Below, one piece after another: positions 27,485 to 35,719 of a DNA stretch of 64,000 nt (position 1 is the first letter of the stretch; each line of letters opens with the position of its first letter). The notes under the pieces were generated by a model. The model saw only the letters and a list, made by a program, of their open reading frames with translations. It was not told where the DNA came from and did not search any database. Made by a program: the position numbers and the translations under genes. Origin of the DNA: Candidatus Obscuribacterales bacterium (GTDB taxonomy: Bacteria; Cyanobacteriota; Vampirovibrionia; Obscuribacterales; Obscuribacteraceae); the NCBI GenBank assembly GCA_020050835.1, contig JAGVKB010000102.1, positions 210,126 to 274,125 on the forward strand, in the 5' to 3' direction.

Positions 27485-28024
27485 TCAGTATCCGAAGCCG
27501 TTCTTGCGCATGTGAACCATCGGTTGCGGCTCATCGTTCAACAGTCTGCCGCCTACAACTTCAGCGATCACAATCACGTGATCTCCAGCCTCGACCACTT
27601 TGCTTACTTTGCAGTCTAGAAAGCTGACTGCTTCTGAGAAAACTGGTCCGGGTGCCTGCGATGTCTCTTCCAATGCCAAGCCATCGAAGCGGTCGACTCC
27701 TTCGGCAGCCGGTCCGGCAAATTTCTTGAAAATGTCCATATTCTTGCCGGACAGAACGTTTAATGTCAACCTTGCATCAGGAACGATGTTTGCAAGGAGC
27801 GGTCTTTCCTTATTGACTGCCAATGTCACGGTCGGAGGATTGAAGGCTGCCTGCGCTACCCAGGTAGCCATCATGCCCTGGCGCTGCCCGTCGGCGCTCA
27901 ATGTGACGATGTAGACGCCGCTGGGAATTCTACCCAACGCCTTGCCGATGTTGTCCTTAACTTCTTGAACTGAAGAGTCAAGAGCTACCGCAGAGATGCC
28001 AGGAGTAACTGTTGCCGAAGACAT
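27485..28024 (-). CDS. flavin reductase-like FMN-binding protein
   Basis: The 179-residue protein is a flavin-reductase-like split-barrel: ALGRIPSGVYIVTLSADGQRQGMMATWVAQAAFNPP (residues 31-66) binds flavin, followed by TVTLAVNKERP and FLDCKVSKVVEAGDHVIVIAEVVGG. The sequence resembles the C-terminal reductase domain of cyanobacterial flavodiiron proteins. It probably supplies reduced FMN/FAD from NAD(P)H. GGGGGAGAG immediately upstream of the ATG at 28024 predicts strong translation. Seven bases separate it from the acyl-CoA-dehydrogenase-like gene, so the two most likely form one enzyme system. Confidence 0.9.
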   Translation of the reverse strand: MSSATVTPGISAVALDSSVQEVKDNIGKALGRIPSGVYIVTLSADGQRQGMMATWVAQAAFNPPTVTLAVNKERPLLANIVPDARLTLNVLSGKNMDIFKKFAGPAAEGVDRFDGLALEETSQAPGPVFSEAVSFLDCKVSKVVEAGDHVIVIAEVVGGRLLNDEPQPMVHMRKNGFGY

Positions 28025-28134
28025 TTTCTCTCCCCCGTGTCGAGCTTTGTACTGCTAATGATAGATTCAACAGTGGTTCTGTTGAAACAATATTTTTTAA
28101 GAAAGACAGGTAACCAGGTTCGGATCGGAGCTGA

Positions 28135-28929
28135 TTATTTCATCTTAAGAGTAGCCTTGGCTGTCGCGCTGGTCTGGATGATCGTATTTGCTTCTTCCAG
28201 AACTTTCTTTCTCTTCTCGACCTCGGCCTTGTAAGGCGCGATGAAGCCGTCATAACGAGCTTTGCCTCGTTCTCTTCTCTTTTGAAACTGCTCGGCGCTC
28301 TCGCCGTATCTGGCTTGAGTGGGCAGGCAGGATGAAAGCAACGATTCGACTTTTGTGAGACATTCTTCGGCTTGCTGCAATTGCTCCTCCACGCGTTCCT
28401 TTCTCGATTGCGCTTCGGTTAGAAATATTGCCTGGTCGTAAAGCTCCCATTCGAGAAAGGCGGTGATTGTCGGAGACTCCGGCGGGGCAGTCGGTATGGA
28501 CGGTAGGCTTGGTGCTCTTTCATCGGTTTCTTCCGGCGCCGGCGCGGCTGAATGGGCAGGCGGAGCCGGCGTGGCAGCGGCAGAGGACGAATGGGTGGGC
28601 GAATGAGGCTTTACGCTGCCGAATTGTCTGATTGCTTGTAAGCAAAGCGGCGCCGTACTGGCGCTGGGAGCCATTTTGTAACATTGACGAAATTCTTGCA
28701 TCGCCTCATCAACTAATTTGAGTTGCAGGCAGGTGTTGGCAAGATAATAGTGCGCGGTTGGATTCTTGGCGTCTGCTCCCTTGACCGCCGCCATCAAGAA
28801 CGAAGCCGCTGCCGCGTAATCGCCCTTCGAGTAGAGACTGATACCGATATCTAGATCAGCACCGGCCAGGCAGGCATCGGCGTTTAGCGTTGTGATAGTC
28901 AACAGTGCCAGCAATCGGTGCATCTGCAT
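28135..28929 (-). CDS. exported TPR-type protein with proline-rich linker
   Basis: The 264-residue product has a signal peptide (HRLLALLTITTLNADACLAG), TPR-like helices (ISLYSKGDYAAAASFLMAAV; AHYYLANTCLQLKLVDEAMQEFRQCYKMAP), a Ser/Pro/Ala-rich linker (about 115-165) and a charged coiled-coil end (about 175-264). The start is set at the ATG at 28929 because the signal peptide follows; the frame itself begins at a TTG 51 bases upstream. It lies between kmo and the flavin reductase on the same strand. A scaffold role at the inner face of the outer membrane or periplasm is possible but unproven. Confidence 0.78.
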   Translation of the reverse strand: MQMHRLLALLTITTLNADACLAGADLDIGISLYSKGDYAAAASFLMAAVKGADAKNPTAHYYLANTCLQLKLVDEAMQEFRQCYKMAPSASTAPLCLQAIRQFGSVKPHSPTHSSSAAATPAPPAHSAAPAPEETDERAPSLPSIPTAPPESPTITAFLEWELYDQAIFLTEAQSRKERVEEQLQQAEECLTKVESLLSSCLPTQARYGESAEQFQKRRERGKARYDGFIAPYKAEVEKRKKVLEEANTIIQTSATAKATLKMK

Positions 28930-29046
28930 TCTGACTGTACCTGTCTTGAGAGGCGATTTTATTATCGTATACCACGTCAAACTGCTTAGCTCGCTCGGCC
29001 GGAGCGGTTTGATCTTGAGATTGCGGACGGAATCTTCTCAGGCGAT

Positions 29047-30480
29047 TCAGCGCAGCTCGGAGACTAGCTCTTGGTCGTGCTGATTCAGGAATGGAGTTAG
29101 TTTAGCGTTGATCAGTCTTTCCGCCAGTTTGAGGTCTACCCGGTCGGGGCTGGAAAGGTCAGCACAAAGTTCAGCAAGAATCTCATCCAGAATGAATCCT
29201 GCCTCCATCGCCACTTTATATGGAATCCGGCTGAACGTCACCAGTGAGTAGCGCGAAAAATATCTACCGGGAAAGGCGTTTTGCAGAATCTGCTCGACGG
29301 CCTTTTGCTGGATAAATTGTGAATTGCCGACTTTGTCGCGCATTTCGATAAAGTTTTCCAATGCCAGATCGGCGATTGCGTCAGTATTCTCTTTGCGTTG
29401 CTCGTAGAAATCCTGGAAGAGCCCGGACCAATTCAGCCGGCTGCCGGAGAGCTGAGCGCTCAGACATTGCGATAAAACCGAACAATCCTCGAAGCCACAA
29501 TTCATTCCCTGACCGAAGAACGGAACGATGCCGTGCGCGGCATCTCCCAGTAAGAGCGTGTTTCCTCCGGCATGCCACGGCTGGCATTTGATAGTAGACA
29601 TATGTCCGGTCGGATTGGAGAAGAAAGTGTCGGTCAGGTTCTCGATCAGATGAACTGTGTCGGCAAAATATTCTGTAAAAAAGGCAGAAACTCTATCGGG
29701 CGAGGTCAGCTGTTCGAAGCTGATTGGACCTTCAAACGGCAGAAAGAGAGTGCAGGTATAACTACCTTCGAAGTTCGGAAGGGCGATCAGCATGAAAGAA
29801 CCGCGCGGCCATATGTGCAGTGCGTTTTTCTCCAGAAGGAATTTGCCTTTCGGTCCCGGCGGAATATGAAGCTCTTTGTAGCCGTAGTCTAAGAATTTCT
29901 CCTTAGACTGATGTCTGGGCAACTTCATCATGGCATGGCGAATCGCTGATGCTGAGCCGTCCGTTCCAATGAGCACCGACGGTGTTAGCTTGAGTGTCTC
30001 GTCGTTCTCTTCGTCGAAAATCTCCAGTTGTCCGCTTCCAAAGTCGACAGCAGTCGCTCTTTGGTGAAACGATATGCGTACTTTCTGCGTGCTCTCCGCT
30101 GCTGTCATGAGAGCCTTATTGAGACCGCCCCGCGAGATTGAGTTGATGTATTGTGAATCGTCCTTACCGTAAGCTTGAAAGGACAATTCGCCTGCGAGCG
30201 AATGAATCATCCGTCCGCGCATCGGCACGGCTTGCTCCAGGATGGCTTCGGCGAGTCCAATCTGTTTGAGCGCATGGATGCCACGGGTGGAAACGGCCAG
30301 ATTGATAGATCGACCGGCGCTAATCTGCTCGCTGCGCATGTCCGCTCGGCGTTCGATTAGCTCCACCTGAAAACCGTGTTGTGCCAGATACACCGACAAT
30401 AATGAGCCGACAGGACCGGCTCCAATCAAGGTGATCTTGGGCGAGTTGTCAGACTGATTGCTCACATCACCGAATGTCAA
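29047..30480 (-). CDS. kmo: kynurenine 3-monooxygenase
   Basis: The 477-residue flavoprotein hydroxylates kynurenine to 3-hydroxykynurenine with NADPH and oxygen. The FAD fold shows GAGPVGSLLSVYLAQHG (from residue 20), then AGRSINLAVSTRG, a substrate-binding GRMIHS region and the second FAD motif GDAAHGIVPFFGQGMNCGFEDC (shown in two parts in the protein near residue 310). The C-terminal third holds the membrane-associating helices usual for KMO. It starts at TTG 30480, three bases after kynU stops; GGAGG inside the kynU end lies 8 bases upstream, which supports this rare start over an inner GTG. It is tightly coupled to kynU. Confidence 0.95.
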   Translation of the reverse strand: MTFGDVSNQSDNSPKITLIGAGPVGSLLSVYLAQHGFQVELIERRADMRSEQISAGRSINLAVSTRGIHALKQIGLAEAILEQAVPMRGRMIHSLAGELSFQAYGKDDSQYINSISRGGLNKALMTAAESTQKVRISFHQRATAVDFGSGQLEIFDEENDETLKLTPSVLIGTDGSASAIRHAMMKLPRHQSKEKFLDYGYKELHIPPGPKGKFLLEKNALHIWPRGSFMLIALPNFEGSYTCTLFLPFEGPISFEQLTSPDRVSAFFTEYFADTVHLIENLTDTFFSNPTGHMSTIKCQPWHAGGNTLLLGDAAHGIVPFFGQGMNCGFEDCSVLSQCLSAQLSGSRLNWSGLFQDFYEQRKENTDAIADLALENFIEMRDKVGNSQFIQQKAVEQILQNAFPGRYFSRYSLVTFSRIPYKVAMEAGFILDEILAELCADLSSPDRVDLKLAERLINAKLTPFLNQHDQELVSELR

Positions 30481-30483
30481 ACT

Positions 30484-31791
30484 TCAATCCTCCGTGCATC
30501 TTTGCACCAGTTGGGCGAATCTATATACTTCGGAAAACGTGTTGAAGAGCGGGGCCGGCGCTACTCTGATTATGTCAGGCTCGCGAAAGTCGCAGATCGC
30601 TCCGGCCGTGTTCAGGGTATTCAACAGTTGCTTGGGATCGCCCTTTACTCGGACTGAGAGCTGGCAGCCGCGTTGGGATTGCTCTCTCGGAGTGATGATC
30701 CTACAAAACTGATTGGGAATTCTTTCGAGCAGATATTCAAGATAACCGGTAAGCAGGTCTCCTTTGCGGCGGATCGCCACCATTCCCGCCCGGTCGAAAA
30801 GCTCCATTGAAGCTCTCAATGCCGCCAATTGAAGGATCGGTGGATTGCTCAGTTGCCAGCCTTCTGCACCAGGAATGGGGTCGAAGGTAGGAGCCATTTT
30901 GAATCTGGTCGCTTTATTGTGTCCCCACCAACCACAGAATCTTGGCAGACTGGCATCGTTTGCATGTCTTTCGTGCACAAAGCAACCAGCCAATCCGCCA
31001 GGACCGGCGTTAAGATACTTATAACTGCACCAGACTGCAAAATCTACTGTCCAATCGTGCAGGTCTAGCAAGAGATTGCCGGCTCCGTGAGCGAGATTGA
31101 GCCCGATCAGGCAGCCTTTCTCGTGCGCCAGCTTTGCGATGGTGGCAATGTCGAAAGCTTGACCGGTCAAGTAATTGACATCGCCGAGCATCACTAACGC
31201 GATTGAATCTCCCTCTCTTTCAATCAGCTCGAGAATGTCTCCCGGTCTGATTAACGATTCACCTTTGCGCGGAGCAATTTCGACGACTGCTTGGGCGGGA
31301 TCGAATCCATGAAATTTGGCCTGTGAATTTACTGCGTATTGGTCAGAGGGAAAGGCGTTGCTTTCAATCAAGATTTTGTAGCGGGTCTTAGTCGGTCGAT
31401 AGAACGACACCATCATCAAGTGCAAATTAGTGGTCAGCGTGTTCATTACGACCACCTCGCCTGACTTGGCACCGACCAGCCGGGCAGTAGAATCGGTCAG
31501 ATTCTCGTGATAGGAAAGCCACGGTTTACGAGCTGCCCAATGCCCTTCGACGCCGAGGCGCGCCCAATCATCAAGCTCTTCTGCTACGTATTGCTTGGTC
31601 TTCCTTGGTTGAAGCCCGAGCGAGTTGCCCGCGAAGTAAATGCAGTCACTGCCCCCTTCAGTCTGGGGGATGTGGAAATGAGAGCGAAACTCGGCAATTG
31701 GATCGTCCTTATCTAAGGCGGCCGCAAATTGCTCGTTTGCCTGGTAAGTCATTTCTGCGTTGGTCCCTGCAATTGAATTAGGTGGTCTCAC
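30484..31791 (-). CDS. kynU: kynureninase
   Basis: The 435-residue PLP enzyme cleaves 3-hydroxykynurenine to 3-hydroxyanthranilate and alanine. Family segments are clear: YFAGNSLGLQPR, NTLTTNLHLMMVSFYRPT, ESNAFPSDQYA, GLNLAHGAGN, VDFAVWCSYKYLNAGPGG (the PLP lysine is in SYKY), and ISNPPILQ-like LSNPPILQLAAL. Length fits the family. Two starts are possible: GTG at 31791 with GAGG 8 bases before, and ATG at 31752. Its last codons contain the kmo ribosome site, so kynU and kmo are translationally linked. It follows ACMSD by 29 bases. Confidence 0.95.
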   Translation of the reverse strand: MRPPNSIAGTNAEMTYQANEQFAAALDKDDPIAEFRSHFHIPQTEGGSDCIYFAGNSLGLQPRKTKQYVAEELDDWARLGVEGHWAARKPWLSYHENLTDSTARLVGAKSGEVVVMNTLTTNLHLMMVSFYRPTKTRYKILIESNAFPSDQYAVNSQAKFHGFDPAQAVVEIAPRKGESLIRPGDILELIEREGDSIALVMLGDVNYLTGQAFDIATIAKLAHEKGCLIGLNLAHGAGNLLLDLHDWTVDFAVWCSYKYLNAGPGGLAGCFVHERHANDASLPRFCGWWGHNKATRFKMAPTFDPIPGAEGWQLSNPPILQLAALRASMELFDRAGMVAIRRKGDLLTGYLEYLLERIPNQFCRIITPREQSQRGCQLSVRVKGDPKQLLNTLNTAGAICDFREPDIIRVAPAPLFNTFSEVYRFAQLVQRCTED

Positions 31792-31820
31792 CGATTATTC
31801 CTCAAATAAGCAAGTTTTGA

Positions 31821-32849
31821 CTATTGTCTGGCAACCTGGAAATCGGTCGTCTCTTTTTTCAACCAGTCGAGCGCGGTTTTCCACAGAAGCTGGTCCTTGG
31901 TACTCTGGGGGAGGTCTGTTATGGACTCGATCAACTTTCCGGGCTCGTCTTCGCCAAGCGGAAACGGATAGTCGGAGCCTAGCGCAATCCGTCTTTCTCC
32001 AATCACTTCGATTAGATATGACAATGCGCGCTGATCGTGCACTAAGGAATCGACATAGAAGTGACCGAGATATGAGCTTGGATTGACTTTGTTGTCGACG
32101 GCGCATAAGTCAGGACGGCATTTAAAGCCGTGCTCGATCCGTCCGACGGTGGCTGGAAACGAACCGCCACCATGCGCGAAGCAGACTCTCAAATTTGGAA
32201 ATCGCGCGAATACACCGCCGAAGATCATCGAAGAGATTGCCAGCGTCGTCTCAGCCGGCATGCCGATAAGCCATGGTAGCCAATACTTCTCCATGCGCTC
32301 TTGCCCCATCATATCCCAGGGATGAACGAAAATCGCCGCGTCCAAGTCTTGCGCAGCGCTGAAGACAGGTATTAGGCTTTCGTCGCTGAGGTTCCATTCG
32401 TTTATGTGCGAGCCGATCTGTACTCCGGCCAGTCCGAGAGAGCGCATGCAACGCTCTAGTTCGCGCACTGCCAATTCCGGAGATTGCATCGGAAGAGTTC
32501 CCAGCCCGACGAATCTGTTTGGATTGCCGGCTACGACCGACGCGATATGATCGTTGAGAAAACGGGACAAGTCATAGCAATCTTGGGCCTTGGCCCAATA
32601 ACTGAACATGACCGGCACGGTGGAGATGACTTGCACATCCACTCCAGAGCGGTCAAGATCGATGATGCGGGCCGGCGCGTCCCAGCAATTGCTTTCAATT
32701 TCGCGAAAGAATTTACCATCGTCTCTAAGCATTCTTGCGCAGTTCGGCTTGTGATGATCGAGACAGATGAAACCGCCATAGCCAAACCGCTCCTTCCAGT
32801 TAGGAATATCAGGCGGCAGGATATGAGTGTGAATATCAATCTTTCGCAT
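31821..32849 (-). CDS. 2-amino-3-carboxymuconate 6-semialdehyde decarboxylase
   Basis: The 342-residue protein is an ACMSD-type amidohydrolase. It begins [13 protein letters not shown] with zinc ligands His7 and His9, and continues with [18 protein letters not shown] and [10 protein letters not shown], the expected later His and Asp ligands. It removes CO2 from the unstable ring-opening product of 3-hydroxyanthranilate dioxygenase and so steers the pathway to 2-aminomuconate rather than to NAD via quinolinate. Its ATG lies inside the dioxygenase gene, overlapping it by 14 bases, which implies translational coupling. Its product is the substrate of the dehydrogenase at the left edge of the window. 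Confidence 0.95.
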   Translation of the reverse strand: MRKIDIHTHILPPDIPNWKERFGYGGFICLDHHKPNCARMLRDDGKFFREIESNCWDAPARIIDLDRSGVDVQVISTVPVMFSYWAKAQDCYDLSRFLNDHIASVVAGNPNRFVGLGTLPMQSPELAVRELERCMRSLGLAGVQIGSHINEWNLSDESLIPVFSAAQDLDAAIFVHPWDMMGQERMEKYWLPWLIGMPAETTLAISSMIFGGVFARFPNLRVCFAHGGGSFPATVGRIEHGFKCRPDLCAVDNKVNPSSYLGHFYVDSLVHDQRALSYLIEVIGERRIALGSDYPFPLGEDEPGKLIESITDLPQSTKDQLLWKTALDWLKKETTDFQVARQ

Positions 32850-33360
32850 CTGGTTTCTCTAATTTAGAGCCGCATTTTTTGCAGGTGTAGTGCTCTGCTC
32901 TTGAGTAAAACCGCTCAAAGATCGCCGGCAACTCGCTGACGATGCTCTTAAGCTGAAAGAACTCTTCATACAACCTTTCAGAGCAAACCGGGCAATACCA
33001 AGCGAAACCATCAAGCTCACCGGCGAGGCGTTTGCGTTCGATTACAAGACCGACTGAATTCGCCGGGCGCTGCGGCGAATGAGGAATGTTCGATGGCAAA
33101 AGGAAGATCTCACCAGCCTTGATGGCGATATCACGTGGTTTGCCATCATCTATGACTTTGAGAATCATGTCGCCTTCTACTTGGTAGAAGAACTCTTCAC
33201 CTGGGTCTATATGATAGTCGGTTCGGGAATTGGGACCGCCGACAACCATCACGATAAGCTCGGCGTCTTCATAAACCAGCTTGTTGCCAACGGGAGGCTT
33301 GAGCAGGTGCCGGTGTTCGGCTATCCAAGCCTGAAAGTTGATCGGTGCGAGCAATGCCAT
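32836..33360 (-). CDS. 3-hydroxyanthranilate 3,4-dioxygenase
   Basis: The 174-residue cupin opens the ring of 3-hydroxyanthranilate. The catalytic iron ligands are His50 and Glu56 in [13 protein letters not shown] and His94 in [10 protein letters not shown] rubredoxin-like second iron site is present at the C-terminus: CPVC (123-126) and CKKC (160-163), as in the Cupriavidus enzyme. GAGAGGAAAC precedes the ATG at 33360. The downstream ACMSD gene overlaps it, which makes sense because its product cyclises spontaneously to quinolinate if not decarboxylated quickly. A TPR gene lies 13 bases upstream. Confidence 0.96.
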   Translation of the reverse strand: MALLAPINFQAWIAEHRHLLKPPVGNKLVYEDAELIVMVVGGPNSRTDYHIDPGEEFFYQVEGDMILKVIDDGKPRDIAIKAGEIFLLPSNIPHSPQRPANSVGLVIERKRLAGELDGFAWYCPVCSERLYEEFFQLKSIVSELPAIFERFYSRAEHYTCKKCGSKLEKPDAKD

Positions 33361-33373
33361 TAGAAGTTTCCTC

Positions 33374-34654
33374 TCAAGTTCCGCGAATTGCGCGCGATCT
33401 AGCAGAAATTTTTGCTGCTTCTGCTTCGCGATGAATTCGTTTCAATACGTCGGCGTATGCGTCCAGAATCGGAGATAGCGAACAGTGCTGAGGACCATTG
33501 GACCGCTCGGCAATGGCAATCGCTCGCTTCAATAGCGGCTCCGCTTGAGCGAATTTCCCTTCCTGAATGTAGGTTTGTGCGAGCGCTGTCAGGTACTTCC
33601 CAGTGTCGGGGCCATTTGCCGAACCTGATTTGTCAGCATTTGCTAGCAGCCGCAGGTAGAGCTCTTCAGCCGACGAGCGATCTCCGAGATTGGTATAGCA
33701 TTGTGCAAGTCCGTCGATCTTAGTAAACAAGTCGCGACCGCCGCCGACCTTCTCGCAGATCTGCAGCGACTTTTTAAACAGCGGCTCGGCCTGGGCGAAT
33801 TTCGCTTGCGCCAGCAATACACTGGCCAGGTTCTCATAGCTGGCTGATAGCGCTAAATGTTCTGACTTTAGCGACCTTTCTCTAATTGCCAGAGCGAGTT
33901 TAAAGAGCTGTTCGGCTTGTGGAAGTTTGTTTCTTTGCTGATAAGTTGTGCCGAGTCGATCCAGACCAACAGCCAATTCCGGATACTGATCGTTGAGTGA
34001 ATTGGCGGTCATCTGCTGAGCTTGTTTGATCAACGGTCGGGCGGCTTCTAATTGCGGGCGAGTGGCAAAGAAGGCGGCCAGCTCTTGGAGATTGGCAATA
34101 GCCTTCTGTTCACGCTGAAACTTTCGCTCGGTAAACTCCACTAACTTGTTGTAGAGTCGCTCCGATTTTACGGTCTTTCCATGCGCCAGATAAAATTGTC
34201 CAAGTCTTGCCAAACTGATCAGGACTTCGGGATCTTCGACACCCAAAAGTTTGCCTCGAGCGCTCATCGCCTTTTCCATCAGCGGCTCCGATTTAGCAAA
34301 CTGTCCGCGCGCTTGATAAAGGGCGGCCAGGTTCTCGTAGCTCTCAGCCAATCGCCGATCTTGCTTGCTGGTTTTCTGCGCTTCTTTAAGCGCGGAGTTG
34401 TAGAAGCGCTCAGCGTCGCCGAATTTCCCGGCTTTCAAAGCAATCTCGCCTTGTTTCGCGAATCGCTCCCAGACAGTTTCAGGAATCGGACAGGTTTGAT
34501 CTTCTGCTTTGGCTGAGCTGATTACCGGGCCGTCGGTGCCTTTGATGGCCTCCGTTTGCTTGCAAACTGCCATCTCCGCACGACTGCCGAGATGGCAGTT
34601 TGCAAGCAATGTCGCAACTAATGTTGCCCCAACAAGTGAACAGCGTGAATTCAT
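33374..34654 (-). CDS. exported TPR-array protein coupled to tryptophan dioxygenase
   Basis: The 426-residue protein has a hydrophobic export segment with a lipobox-like LLANC (Cys20; Asn at -1 is unusual) and about seven TPR/kinesin-light-chain-type repeats from residue 75 to the end, e.g. [24 protein letters not shown] and [22 protein letters not shown]. Such arrays bind proteins. Its ATG shares the four bases ATGA with the stop of the tryptophan dioxygenase gene, and the 3-hydroxyanthranilate dioxygenase gene begins 13 bases after it ends, so it is part of the kynurenine operon. An exported scaffold among cytoplasmic enzymes is odd; its role is unknown. Confidence 0.85.
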   Translation of the reverse strand: MNSRCSLVGATLVATLLANCHLGSRAEMAVCKQTEAIKGTDGPVISSAKAEDQTCPIPETVWERFAKQGEIALKAGKFGDAERFYNSALKEAQKTSKQDRRLAESYENLAALYQARGQFAKSEPLMEKAMSARGKLLGVEDPEVLISLARLGQFYLAHGKTVKSERLYNKLVEFTERKFQREQKAIANLQELAAFFATRPQLEAARPLIKQAQQMTANSLNDQYPELAVGLDRLGTTYQQRNKLPQAEQLFKLALAIRERSLKSEHLALSASYENLASVLLAQAKFAQAEPLFKKSLQICEKVGGGRDLFTKIDGLAQCYTNLGDRSSAEELYLRLLANADKSGSANGPDTGKYLTALAQTYIQEGKFAQAEPLLKRAIAIAERSNGPQHCSLSPILDAYADVLKRIHREAEAAKISARSRAIRGT

Positions 34655-35583
34655 AGTTCTAGATATGTTCTTAATTTCCAGAGATCCGGAAAGCAACGCT
34701 TGGTCATTGTCGAGCGCAGGTAATTTACTCCTTCACTGCCGCCGGTACCACGCTTGAAACCGATCATCCTTTCGACGACAGTAACATGGTGGGTGCGCCA
34801 GAGAAAGATCAGCTCGTCGATGTCGAACAGGGTCTCGGCCAATTCGTGGAGATCAAAGTATTTTTCCGGATCGTTGTAGATCTTCAACAGTTCGCTAATG
34901 CGCTTTTCCTGGAGGCTGTCGGTCTCTTCCTCGACAGCATGGCCGGCATTTCTCAACAGAGCCTTTTCTTTCAGAAGCTCTTGCATCGAACCCAATTCCG
35001 GCTTGGCGGGTGGTGTGCTTTCAACTGGAATTGCAAATCCTCTCACTTTCAGGACTTTGTAGAATGACTCCGGCAAAGAGGGTGCCGCATATCGCTCCCA
35101 GAGCCTTTTGAAAGCCACGGAATCTGCTTCGAAGTGAGCTAACAATCGCTCGTCCTTCAGTCCGCAGGCAAATTCAATCTCTCTAAATTGACTGGACTGA
35201 AATCCGCTGGCTGGGTTCAAGTTGTAACGGAAGCCGAGAAAGTCTTTTGGTGTCATCGTCTCCAAAATGTGGATTTGCTGGACAAGTAGCTTCATGATCG
35301 CCACTATCCGCTTGAGATAAAAGGTTGCTTTCAGCGCTCTGTCTGCTTCCAAGAGTTCGAAAACCGTATCGATCTCGTGGAGAATTTGCTTGAACCAGAG
35401 TTCGTAAGATTGGTGAATGATGATGAAGAGCGTTTCGTCATGGTGCGCGGGATCGGACTGGCAATGTTGCAAGCTCTTCAGCTCCTCTACTTTCAAATAT
35501 GAGTTGTAGTTGAGCGGAGAGCTACCTCCCTTCGGAGCAGGATTGCTCTGATTAGTGGTCCGGCTGGACATTTCGTTTGGCAT
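34651..35583 (-). CDS. tryptophan 2,3-dioxygenase
   Basis: This haem enzyme oxidises tryptophan to N-formylkynurenine, the first step of the pathway. Family landmarks are HHDETLFIIIHQSYELWFKQ with the substrate-side Phe/His/Tyr, FLGFRYNLNPASGFQSSQFRE with the carboxylate-binding Arg, the EKYFDLHELAETL helix, and GTGGSEGVNYLRST near the C-terminus. ATG 35583 (310 residues) has GGAG 6 bases upstream and is preferred; the frame continues upstream to a GTG at 35673 with no ribosome site and low-complexity residues. The stop overlaps the next gene's ATG. Confidence 0.95.
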   Translation of the reverse strand: MPNEMSSRTTNQSNPAPKGGSSPLNYNSYLKVEELKSLQHCQSDPAHHDETLFIIIHQSYELWFKQILHEIDTVFELLEADRALKATFYLKRIVAIMKLLVQQIHILETMTPKDFLGFRYNLNPASGFQSSQFREIEFACGLKDERLLAHFEADSVAFKRLWERYAAPSLPESFYKVLKVRGFAIPVESTPPAKPELGSMQELLKEKALLRNAGHAVEEETDSLQEKRISELLKIYNDPEKYFDLHELAETLFDIDELIFLWRTHHVTVVERMIGFKRGTGGSEGVNYLRSTMTKRCFPDLWKLRTYLEL

Positions 35584-35719
35584 CGGTGCTCCGGTGTTTT
35601 GCTTGACATTTGAGGGCAACGGTGTGCGCGCCGGAATTCGGCTATCGACAGCTGGCGCTATGAATTGATGCACGAGGGTAGTATGTCAGAGGCATATTGA
35701 ATCAACCTATTAAAGATAT

